Origin: Candidatus Cryptobacteroides faecihippi
Lineage (GTDB): Bacteria; Bacteroidota; Bacteroidia; Bacteroidales; UBA932
Direction of reading: 5' to 3'
NCBI GenBank assembly: GCA_018066065.1
Contig: JAGHSC010000119.1
Location: forward strand, 1 to 13,669
Length of the DNA: 13,669 nucleotides
Positions 7,907 through 13,669 of this stretch are shown here, piece after piece. A program made the position numbers and the translations under genes. The notes beneath the pieces are model-generated. The model had not been told where the DNA came from. It was given only the letters and a program-made list of their open reading frames with translations, and searched no databases. The stretch's first letter is position 1, and every line of letters begins with the position of its first letter.

Positions 7907-8647
7907 TTATCTCTCCTCTTCGTTGTCTGCAGGTTCGTGCAGAAGGTCCATGAAATCGATAGTAGCGTTCTCCATCTTGAAGACAAGGTTGGAGATCTGT
8001 GATGTCAGGTAGTTGTAGCCGAAGTAGGCGATGATACCGACGATGAGACCTCCGACGGTGGTGATCATTGCAGTGTAGATACCGCTGGAGAGGAGGGTGA
8101 TGTCGATGTTGTTGCCTGCGTTGGCCATGTTGAGGAATGCCTGGACCATACCGAGGACGGTACCGAGGAATCCGATCATAGGTGCGCCTCCGGAGATGGT
8201 TGCGAGAGTGGTGAGACCCTTCTCGAGCCTTGCGATCTCGACGTTGCCCATGTTCTCGACGGCAGCCTGGATGTCGGAGAGAGGACGGCCGATCCTTTCG
8301 ATGCCCTTCTCGACGAGCCTTGCGACAGGGGAGTCATACTTCTCGCAGAGAGCGATTGCCGACTTGACCTTGCCTTCATGGATGTAGTCGCGGATGTCCC
8401 TCATGAAATTCCTGTCGACATTCTGCGCCCTGCTGATCATCCACCACTTCTTTCCGAAGATGTAGATTGCAATGACTGAGAGGATTGCGAGAACGATCAT
8501 CAGGACACCACCTTTGGATGCCATCTGGATCAGTGAGTAAGACTGCTCGATCTGCTGAGGAGCAGCCTGGACAGCGGCTGCTGCTTCTGCCATGGAATCT
8601 GCCATGGATGAGTCAAGGCCTTCGGCCTGCAATAACTGGAACAACAT
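7907..8647 (-). CDS. exbB: MotA/TolQ/ExbB-family proton channel protein
   Basis: A 246-residue inner-membrane protein, the pentameric stator-like subunit of the Ton motor. Predicted membrane segments are about 47-65, 151-171 (GFLGTVLGMVQAF) and 191-213 (YTAMITTVGGLIVGIIAYFG). The MotA/TolQ/ExbB signature covers the last two, with a large cytoplasmic loop between the first and second. An Ala/Gln/Met-rich stretch of about 45 residues precedes the first helix and could be a periplasmic N-terminal extension. It is the first gene of exbB-exbD-tonB, and a 112-bp gap separates it from truA upstream. That gap holds a possible terminator and -7 box. The ATG at 8647 has no SD but follows an A-rich stretch, normal for Bacteroidota. 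Confidence 0.93.
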   Translation of the reverse strand: MLFQLLQAEGLDSSMADSMAEAAAAVQAAPQQIEQSYSLIQMASKGGVLMIVLAILSVIAIYIFGKKWWMISRAQNVDRNFMRDIRDYIHEGKVKSAIALCEKYDSPVARLVEKGIERIGRPLSDIQAAVENMGNVEIARLEKGLTTLATISGGAPMIGFLGTVLGMVQAFLNMANAGNNIDITLLSSGIYTAMITTVGGLIVGIIAYFGYNYLTSQISNLVFKMENATIDFMDLLHEPADNEEER

Positions 8648-8729
8648 GATATTTACGTACGTTTTTTATTGTTTTCTAAATGTTGTGATGGAAGCTGGAG
8701 CAAAAACCATGCGCCAGTCTATCAAATTG

Positions 8730-8737
8730 CAAAAATA
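8730..8737 (-). promoter_or_regulatory. Possible -7 promoter element for exbB-exbD-tonB
   Basis: The minus-strand octamer TATTTTTG matches the Bacteroidota -7 consensus TAnnTTTG exactly, 82 nt upstream of the exbB start. I find no TTTG at the expected -33 distance (about 19-21 nt upstream), and the box lies in the U-tract of the putative truA terminator, so this is a half-supported call. Confidence 0.3.
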
Positions 8738-8753
8738 GTCAAAAAAACTGACT
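8731..8753 (-). terminator. Possible weak intrinsic terminator of truA
   Basis: Starting 6 nt after the truA TAA, the minus strand reads AGTCA, a 7-nt T-rich loop, TGACT, then ATTTTT. The 5-bp stem has only two G-C pairs, so its strength is doubtful, but position and U-tract are right. The rest of the 112-bp gap (8648-8759) shows only an 8-bp ACGTACGT palindrome and AT-rich leader sequence. Confidence 0.4.
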
Positions 8754-8759
8754 TATCCT

Positions 8760-9530
8760 TTAATATTCGACTTTGCTTAGGAACAATGCGTTTCCCGGCA
8801 CGGATTCCCCTGCGTCGCTCCTGGATCCGCCCTTGACCAGGGTGGCGATCCACTCCTCCTCATGCCTGCCCCTGCCGACGTCCAGGAGGGACCCGACGAC
8901 AGCCCTGACCATGTTCCTGAGGAAGCGGTCGGCGCGGATTGTGAAGACGAGGTAGTCGTCCTCCGCACATGGGTAGCCGAGCTGGGCGACGTGGGTCGGG
9001 GTGTAGGTCTCCCAGTGCGCCATGCTGACAGTGCAGATCGATGTCTTGTTGTCACTTCCCACCTTTTCGAAGCAGCTGAAGTCATGCTGTCCCAGGAGAT
9101 ATCCTGCCGCGCGGTTCATCCTCTCCACATCGAGAGCAAAGGTGCAGAGGCATGAATATTCATTCATGAAGGGGTCTTTCTTCCTGTGGACAAAGTACTT
9201 GTACTCGCGCATCCTTGCATCGAAGCGTGCGTGGAAATCCGGCTCGCAGGCTTCGATGGAATGAACCCTTATCCCGGTGGGCAGCATGGCATTTATTTTG
9301 TAGCAAAGCGCCCCGGCGTCGAGGCCCGGGACATCCGAATCGAAATGCGCGACATAGTTCACAGCGTTGACCTTCGAGTCGGTCCTTCCGGCTCCCGTGA
9401 CGGACACCGTCTCCTTCAGGAGAGTCGATAGGGAATTCTGGAGACTTTCCTGGATCGTTCGGGCATTGTTCTGAACCTGCCATCCGCAGAAGGAGGCTCC
9501 GTCGTAGGATAGAATTGCTTTGTAACGCAT
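8760..9530 (-). CDS. truA: tRNA pseudouridine(38-40) synthase TruA
   Basis: A 256-residue protein starting MRYKAILSYDGASFCGWQ, the usual TruA opening. It converts U38, U39 and U40 of the tRNA anticodon stem to pseudouridine. The catalytic aspartate is in GAGRTD (Asp51 counting from this start). REYKYFVHRKKDPF and DRFLRNMVRAVVGSLLDVGRG are family blocks near the middle and C-terminus. The residues just after the catalytic Asp read SKVNA where most TruA proteins have AGVHA or TGVHA, which is odd. The frame is open upstream to an ATG at 9572, but those 14 extra codons contain the likely promoter and lack family similarity, so I start at 9530. It is transcribed divergently from moxR and ends in TAA. 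Confidence 0.93.
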   Translation of the reverse strand: MRYKAILSYDGASFCGWQVQNNARTIQESLQNSLSTLLKETVSVTGAGRTDSKVNAVNYVAHFDSDVPGLDAGALCYKINAMLPTGIRVHSIEACEPDFHARFDARMREYKYFVHRKKDPFMNEYSCLCTFALDVERMNRAAGYLLGQHDFSCFEKVGSDNKTSICTVSMAHWETYTPTHVAQLGYPCAEDDYLVFTIRADRFLRNMVRAVVGSLLDVGRGRHEEEWIATLVKGGSRSDAGESVPGNALFLSKVEY

Positions 9531-9533
9531 TTT

Positions 9534-9541
9534 TATGTTTG
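9534..9541 (+). promoter_or_regulatory. Possible -7 promoter element for the moxR-bat operon
   Basis: TATGTTTG matches TAnnTTTG exactly, 37 nt before the moxR ATG at 9579. No TTTG is found 19-21 nt upstream; the nearest, at 9519-9522, is only 11 nt away. It is the best candidate in the short gap between the divergent genes. Confidence 0.4.
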
Positions 9542-9553
9542 GATTAGACAATA

Positions 9554-9585
9554 CAAAAATATCAAAAATCAACCATTAATGGAAA
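9554..9585 (-). promoter_or_regulatory. Likely Bacteroidota-type promoter of truA
   Basis: On the minus strand, TTTC (9585-9582) is followed after 20 nt by TATTTTTG (9561-9554). The latter is an exact TAnnTTTG -7 element, and the -33 element matches TTTG at three of four bases. Transcription would begin some 15-20 nt before the ATG at 9530, giving a short A-rich leader. The -33 element overlaps the first codons of moxR. Confidence 0.55.
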
Positions 9586-10544
9586 CTGTAAACATCAAAG
9601 AGCTCAATGACAGGATCCAGCAGGAAAGCTCCTTCGTGGACATGCTTTCCCTCGAGATGGGAAAAGTCATCGTCGGCCAGAAGCACCTTGTGGAGAACCT
9701 TCTCATAGGACTCCTCGCCAACGGCCACATTCTTCTTGAAGGTGTCCCTGGTCTTGCCAAGACTCTCGCGATCAGCACCCTCTCGCAGGCTGTGGATGCA
9801 AAGTTCAGCCGTATCCAGTTCACTCCGGACCTTCTTCCTGCCGACCTCATCGGTACGATGATCTACTCACAGAAGGATGAGAAGTTCGAAGTCCACAAGG
9901 GCCCTGTCTTTGCCAACTTCGTGCTTGCGGACGAGATCAACCGAAGCCCTGCGAAGGTTCAGTCCGCCCTCCTCGAGGCGATGCAGGAGCGTCAGGTGAC
10001 GATCGGTGATTCCACCTTCAAGCTTCCGGAGCCGTTCCTCGTGATGGCTACCCAGAACCCGGTGGAGCAGGAGGGTACCTATCCGCTTCCTGAAGCCCAG
10101 GTCGACCGTTTCATGCTCAAGGTCGTCGTCAGCTATCCAAAGAAGGAAGAGGAGAAGCAGATCATCCGCATGAACAACACCGGAATGTTCCCGAAGGCCA
10201 ATGCGGTAATCAAGCCGGAGGACATCATCCGCGCACGCAACGTCGTCAAGGATGTGTACATGGACGAGAAGATCGAGAGATACATCGTCGACATCGTCTA
10301 TGCAACCCGTACTCCTGAGGAATACGGACTCGGAAAGCTCAAGGATCTCATCTCGTTCGGTGGCTCCCCACGTGCCAGCATCTCGCTTGCCGCAGCTTCC
10401 AAGGCCTACGCATTCATCAAGAGGAGAGGCTATGTCATCCCGGAGGATGTCAGGGCCGTCTGCAACGAGGTTCTCAGGCACAGGATCGGCCTTACCTACG
10501 GGGCTGAAGCTGAGAATGTCACCACCGAGCAGATCATCTCCTAG
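9579..10544 (+). CDS. moxR: MoxR-family AAA+ ATPase, apparently trimmed at the C-terminus by an amber codon
   Basis: A 321-residue cytoplasmic AAA+ ATPase. Motifs are Walker A GVPGLAKT (55-62), Walker B LADEI (116-120), sensor 1 ATQN (157-160), the EGTYPLPEAQVDRF block (165-178) and the sensor-2 region SPRAS (263-267). MoxR proteins are thought to act as chaperones that activate vWA/MIDAS proteins, and the next genes encode such proteins, so this is the probable ATPase of the bat operon. The frame stops at TAG (10542-10544), but the next codons read VINAVVVP and then TAA (10569-10571). This looks like the normal family tail, usually of the form SKILNxVEVP. The ancestral gene therefore likely ended at 10571, 5 nt before the DUF58 gene. 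The core ATPase is intact. The ATG at 9579 has no SD. Confidence 0.93.
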   Translation: METVNIKELNDRIQQESSFVDMLSLEMGKVIVGQKHLVENLLIGLLANGHILLEGVPGLAKTLAISTLSQAVDAKFSRIQFTPDLLPADLIGTMIYSQKDEKFEVHKGPVFANFVLADEINRSPAKVQSALLEAMQERQVTIGDSTFKLPEPFLVMATQNPVEQEGTYPLPEAQVDRFMLKVVVSYPKKEEEKQIIRMNNTGMFPKANAVIKPEDIIRARNVVKDVYMDEKIERYIVDIVYATRTPEEYGLGKLKDLISFGGSPRASISLAAASKAYAFIKRRGYVIPEDVRAVCNEVLRHRIGLTYGAEAENVTTEQIIS

Positions 10545-10571
10545 GTGATCAACGCAGTCGTAGTTCCGTAA
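10542..10571 (+). other. In-frame amber codon followed by a residual MoxR C-terminal tail
   Basis: TAG at 10542-10544 is followed in the same frame by GTG ATC AAC GCA GTC GTA GTT CCG and TAA. The eight sense codons (VINAVVVP) resemble the end of Bacteroidota MoxR proteins. A change of AAG (Lys) to TAG would explain the pattern by one substitution. Readthrough would add nine residues. Confidence 0.6.
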
Positions 10572-10576
10572 CGGTC

Positions 10577-11470
10577 ATGGCATCTGAATCCTCAGCAAAC
10601 GAACTTCTAAGGAAGGTCCGGAAGATCGAGATCCGGACCAGGGCCTTGTCTCACCAGATCCTCGCAGGAGAGTACCACAGTGCCTTCAAGGGACGTGGCA
10701 TGGCTTTCAGCGAGGTCAGGGAGTACCAGTATGGCGATGACGTCAGGTCTATGGACTGGAACGTCACCGCACGTCTGCGTTCCCCTTATGTGAAGGTGTT
10801 CGAGGAGGAGAGGGAGATGACGGTCGTCCTTCTGATCGACATAAGCCGTTCGGGAGTCTTCGGCACCAGCGTCAGGACAAAGCGCGAGCTTCTGGCCGAG
10901 ATCGCGGCCGTGCTGTCATTCTCCGCCAGCATCAACAACGACAAGGTAGGGGCATTGTTCTTCAGCGACAAAGTCGAGAAGTTCATCCCTCCGAAGAAAG
11001 GCCGCAGCCACCTGCTGCACATCATCAGGGAAATCATCGAGCTTGAGCCGCAGTCGGAAGGTACCGACATCGGAGAGGCTCTCAGATACCTCACGAATGC
11101 ATTGAAGAGGAAGTGCACAGCCTTCCTTCTCTCTGACATGCTCGATGTCGACGGCGAAGGGAACCCAAGGTACGAGGATGCTCTCAAGGTCGCCCGCAAC
11201 AGGCATGACATCTCCATCATCAAGGTTCATGACCCACGCGAGCAGACTATTCCTGATGCGGGTCTTCTCCATGTAAGGGACTCTGAATCAGGATGTTCTG
11301 CATGGGTTGACACCTCCAGCAGGAAGGTGCGTGCTGCGTATGCACGATGGTTCGGCAAGGTTGTCGACAACGAAAGGGAATTGTTCAACCGCTATCAGAT
11401 CGACACGGTCGATGTCGCTACCGACCAGGACTATGTCAAGGCACTGATGGCGTTTTTTGGAAGAAGATAG
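10577..11470 (+). CDS. DUF58 domain protein (vWA-like) of the bat operon
   Basis: A 297-residue protein without signal peptide or membrane helix. It carries the DUF58 signature GRGMAFSEVREYQYGDD (39-55), followed by VRSMDWNVTAR. The vWA-like part shows a MIDAS-type DxSxS motif in DISRS (88-92), a possible third metal ligand in GTDIGEAL (from 162) and an aspartate in LLSDMLD (184-190). DUF58 proteins nearly always follow a MoxR ATPase, and this one starts 32 nt after the moxR amber stop (5 nt after the later TAA). It is the probable first client of that ATPase; the biochemical role of the family is not established. It ends in TAG, with the next ATG 3 nt further on. Confidence 0.93.
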   Translation: MASESSANELLRKVRKIEIRTRALSHQILAGEYHSAFKGRGMAFSEVREYQYGDDVRSMDWNVTARLRSPYVKVFEEEREMTVVLLIDISRSGVFGTSVRTKRELLAEIAAVLSFSASINNDKVGALFFSDKVEKFIPPKKGRSHLLHIIREIIELEPQSEGTDIGEALRYLTNALKRKCTAFLLSDMLDVDGEGNPRYEDALKVARNRHDISIIKVHDPREQTIPDAGLLHVRDSESGCSAWVDTSSRKVRAAYARWFGKVVDNERELFNRYQIDTVDVATDQDYVKALMAFFGRR

Positions 11471-11473
11471 CAA

Positions 11474-12535
11474 ATGAATATCCTGTTATCCGGCATAGCT
11501 TCCACCATTCTGACTCTTGCTGCATGCTTGACTGCAGCAGGGCAGGGTACGCCTGTCTCCGCGGCACCTGCACCGGGAGGGCGCACGATCAGGATGGAAG
11601 GATCATTCCTGGAACCGCTCCAGAAGAGGGACACGGCGCTCATAGCCGACCAGTTCCGCTACGGTTTCCACCTCAAGGATGTTTCCGCCGGCACCCAGTT
11701 CATGCTCCCGGACCTCACTTCCGGCCTGATGGACAGCGTCGATGTGGTCTCCCCATGGCTTGTCGACACCGTCAAGGTCCATGGAAGGAAGAAGTCTCCG
11801 GATGCATTTGACATCGATGTATCGCTTGTGATCACTTCCTTCGAGGAAGGACACAGGGAACTTGTTCCGCTCTGCGTGGCACGTGCCGGCGAGAACGGGA
11901 CGGTCGACACATTGGTCTTCGACCCTCAGTCGATCGATTTCTTCACGATCCCGGTCGACACGACGACCTATGTCATCCACGACATCAAGGGACAGGTGAG
12001 ATACCCTCTGACCCTGCCGGAACTGATTCCTTACGTGGCTGCCGTCTGGGCCATCGCCATCGTGGCTATCCTTGTCTGGGTGTTCCTCTCGAGGAAGCGC
12101 AGGGAGGCCGAGGCCGCTGCCTACAAGGACCCTCCGTATGTCATTGCGCTCAGGAAGCTTGACCATTACCGCGGCAACAAGTACTGGTCTCCGGAAAAAC
12201 AGAAGATCTACTATTCGGGCATCACCGACACGATGAGGGAGTACATCGCTGCACGCTATCATTTCGATGCCATGGAGATGACCACGGACGAGATCTTCAG
12301 GGAGCTCAGGCACACTGATGTGCCGGCAGACCTCTACGAGGAGATGAAGACACTCTTCAAGACTGCGGACTTTGTCAAGTTCGCCAAGGCATCTGCCTCG
12401 GATGAGGAAAATGCCGCAGCCCTGCCTGCCGCCGTCCGCTTCGTCACCACGACCTACCAGTCACAGCTTGAGGAAGAAGAGGCTGCCCGTGCTGCCTCTG
12501 CCCAGGCTGAAGAAAGAAAAGGAGGGACCGAGTAA
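11474..12535 (+). CDS. Membrane-anchored protein of the bat operon (BatD/DUF4381-like layout), function unknown
   Basis: A 353-residue protein between the DUF58 and batA genes. It has a hydrophobic N-terminus (about 1-25) that looks like a signal peptide, although no basic residue precedes the hydrophobic core. A periplasmic beta-rich part of about 150 residues follows, then one clear membrane helix (about 186-206, ending in SRKRR as a stop-transfer) and a cytoplasmic helical part. The cytoplasmic part contains PPYVIALRKLDHYR and KIYYSGITDTMREYIAARYHF, reminiscent of DUF4381-type proteins in moxR-vWA operons. The last 20-25 residues are Glu/Ala-rich. LAAC at 15-18 fits a lipobox, but a lipid anchor plus a downstream membrane helix would be unusual. 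I infer a role in the Bat complex from position and topology only. Translation is coupled to batA, whose ATG overlaps the TAA by one base. Confidence 0.8.
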   Translation: MNILLSGIASTILTLAACLTAAGQGTPVSAAPAPGGRTIRMEGSFLEPLQKRDTALIADQFRYGFHLKDVSAGTQFMLPDLTSGLMDSVDVVSPWLVDTVKVHGRKKSPDAFDIDVSLVITSFEEGHRELVPLCVARAGENGTVDTLVFDPQSIDFFTIPVDTTTYVIHDIKGQVRYPLTLPELIPYVAAVWAIAIVAILVWVFLSRKRREAEAAAYKDPPYVIALRKLDHYRGNKYWSPEKQKIYYSGITDTMREYIAARYHFDAMEMTTDEIFRELRHTDVPADLYEEMKTLFKTADFVKFAKASASDEENAAALPAAVRFVTTTYQSQLEEEEAARAASAQAEERKGGTE

Positions 12536-13521
12536 TGTTCTTTGAATATCCAGGATTGCTCTGGCTGCTCATCGTTCCAGCCCTGCTCGCCGCGAAGTAC
12601 ATCTACGACGAGATCAAGGACCGCAGGCCTCACCTGAGGGTCTCCACGGCCATCCCTTGGATGGCAGGAGGCAAATCATTCAGGAGCATTCTCAGACACG
12701 TACCGTACATCCTGAGGATAGCCGCGCTTGCCCTTATCGTGATCGCATTCTCAAGGCCGAGGTCTTCCACAAAGGTCGAGAAGATCGACACGGAAGGAAT
12801 CGACATCGCCCTTGCGATGGATGTCTCCACCAGTATGCTGGCAAGGGATTTCACCCCTGACAGGATCAGTGCCGCAAAGGACATTGCCATCGAGTTCATC
12901 TCGCAGCGTCCTACCGACAGGATGGCGATAGTCGTGTTCGCCGGTGAGAGCTACACCCAGTGCCCTCTTACTACAGACAGGGCCACGCTGATCAACCTCA
13001 TGAAGGAAGTCAGCACTGATTTCCTCGAGGATGGAACGGCCATCGGAAACGGCCTTGCAACCGCAGTCGCCAGGCTCAAGGATTCAGATGCGAAGAGCCG
13101 TGTCATCATACTCCTTACCGATGGTGTCAACAACAGCGGCGAGATCTCTCCAGAGACCGCGGCTGAAATCGCCAAGACCTACGGCATGAGAGTCTACACG
13201 ATCGGTGTCGGAGCCAATGGCGAAGCTCCGTACCCAGTGATGACTCCTTGGGGCGTCCAGGTCCAGAACATGCAGGTGGAGATCGACGAGAAGCTTCTGT
13301 CCGACATCTCGGCTGCAACCGGTGGACGTTATTTCCGTGCCACCGACAACACCAAGCTTTCTGAGATCTACGCCGAGATCGGGAAGATGGAGAAGGCACG
13401 CACGACCATCGACAGTTTCCCGATCTACAAGGAACTGTTCTTCGGCTACGCCCTGGCAGCCTTGATCTGCCTCCTTCTTGAAGCAATACTGAAACACATT
13501 GTAATGAGGAAAATGCCATGA
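12535..13521 (+). CDS. batA: vWA-domain membrane protein BatA
   Basis: A 328-residue inner-membrane protein. Two N-terminal helices (about 7-23 and 56-73, the latter followed by SRPR) come first, then a von Willebrand A domain, then a C-terminal helix (about 301-320). The MIDAS is complete: DVSTS (96-100), Thr168 in DGTAIG and Asp196 in LLTDG, so metal binding is likely. BatA is known from the Bacteroides fragilis aerotolerance (bat) locus and is widespread in Bacteroidota; its molecular action is still unclear. A complex with BatB energised by MoxR is the usual model. It starts on the last base of the preceding stop and its own TGA overlaps the batB ATG (ATGA), so the cluster is tightly coupled. 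Confidence 0.93.
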   Translation: MFFEYPGLLWLLIVPALLAAKYIYDEIKDRRPHLRVSTAIPWMAGGKSFRSILRHVPYILRIAALALIVIAFSRPRSSTKVEKIDTEGIDIALAMDVSTSMLARDFTPDRISAAKDIAIEFISQRPTDRMAIVVFAGESYTQCPLTTDRATLINLMKEVSTDFLEDGTAIGNGLATAVARLKDSDAKSRVIILLTDGVNNSGEISPETAAEIAKTYGMRVYTIGVGANGEAPYPVMTPWGVQVQNMQVEIDEKLLSDISAATGGRYFRATDNTKLSEIYAEIGKMEKARTTIDSFPIYKELFFGYALAALICLLLEAILKHIVMRKMP

Positions 13522-13669
13522 TAATATTCGCTCAACCTCATTTACTGCTGCTCCTGCTGCTCATCCCGCTGTTCTTTGCCGCAGTGGCCGTCGGGATGCT
13601 GCTCAGACGCCGGCGCATGCGCCGCCTTGGTGACGAGGAACTTGTCAGGCAGCTTATGCCTTCCTGGTC
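13518..13669 (+). CDS. batB: BatB-like vWA membrane protein, N-terminal part (runs off window)
   Basis: Fifty complete codons follow the ATG at 13518, which overlaps the batA stop by 4 bp. The protein opens MIIFAQPHLLLLLLLIPLFF, a membrane helix of about 20 residues. A strongly basic turn follows (LLRRRRMRRLGDEELVRQLM), the layout found at the start of BatB and BatA proteins. The vWA domain would lie outside the window, so the assignment rests on this N-terminus and on gene order. Confidence 0.78.
   Translation, partial: MIIFAQPHLLLLLLLIPLFFAAVAVGMLLRRRRMRRLGDEELVRQLMPSW

Noticed and set aside
8653..8662. ACGTACGT palindrome in the exbB leader as an operator
   Set aside because: An isolated 8-bp palindrome is too short and has no repeat partner or known factor to support a binding site.
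9531..9572. N-terminal extension of TruA from the ATG at 9572
   Set aside because: The 14 extra residues have no family similarity and their codons contain the likely truA -7 element; the usual TruA opening MRYKAILSYDG starts at 9530.
10542..10544. Genome-wide reassignment of TAG to an amino acid
   Set aside because: Other TAG stops are tightly followed by new genes in other frames (for example parC to aroK with 1 nt between, and DUF58 to the next gene with 3 nt), and Era and RluB end at expected places, so TAG works as a stop here.
11516..11527. Lipobox LAAC at residues 15-18 of the batD-like protein, implying a lipoprotein
   Set aside because: The motif fits, but there is no basic N-region and a downstream membrane helix already anchors the protein. 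Ordinary signal-peptide cleavage is at least as likely, so I did not call a lipoprotein.

Overview
The window looks like a chromosomal core region of a Bacteroidales-type bacterium (phylum Bacteroidota). The main reasons are a moxR–DUF58–batA–batB order typical of the Bacteroides aerotolerance (bat) operon, a ParC of the long Bacteroidota type, a single-copy exbB–exbD–tonB cluster, and AT-rich intergenic gaps with matches to the Bacteroidota -7 promoter element TAnnTTTG. Codons are fairly GC-rich and SD sequences are mostly absent. I cannot name the genus from the sequence. I see no tRNA, rRNA, CRISPR array, insertion sequence or phage gene.

Layout. Positions 2-910 (+) hold the 3' end of recJ. 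Its stop lies only 9 nt from the stop of aroK, which is the last gene of a long minus-strand series. Read in the direction of transcription, that series is truA (9530-8760), exbB, exbD, tonB, rluB, era, parC and aroK (ending at 920). Spacing within it is tight: exbB/exbD 3 nt, exbD/tonB 4-bp overlap, rluB/era 8-bp overlap, parC/aroK 1 nt. Looser joints are truA/exbB (112 bp), tonB/rluB (about 46 nt) and era/parC (49 nt). The series joins envelope energisation (ExbB-ExbD-TonB) to RNA maturation and ribosome assembly (TruA, RluB, Era), DNA topology (ParC) and aromatic amino-acid synthesis (AroK).

A short divergent promoter region (about 9531-9578) separates truA from a plus-strand operon running off the right edge: moxR, a DUF58 vWA-like gene, a membrane-anchored gene of the bat locus, batA and the first 50 codons of batB. 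MoxR AAA+ ATPases generally act as chaperones for vWA/MIDAS proteins, so the three downstream vWA-type proteins are the likely clients.

No clearly new system is visible. The points most worth checking are: an amber codon that appears to cut the conserved last residues off MoxR, with the ancestral tail still readable downstream; a repeat-built Arg/Ser/Gly-rich disordered N-terminus on RluB; altered quinolone-pocket residues in ParC; an altered catalytic loop in TruA; unusually frequent TAG stops (7 of 13); and a C(GUGA)G hairpin just ahead of rluB.
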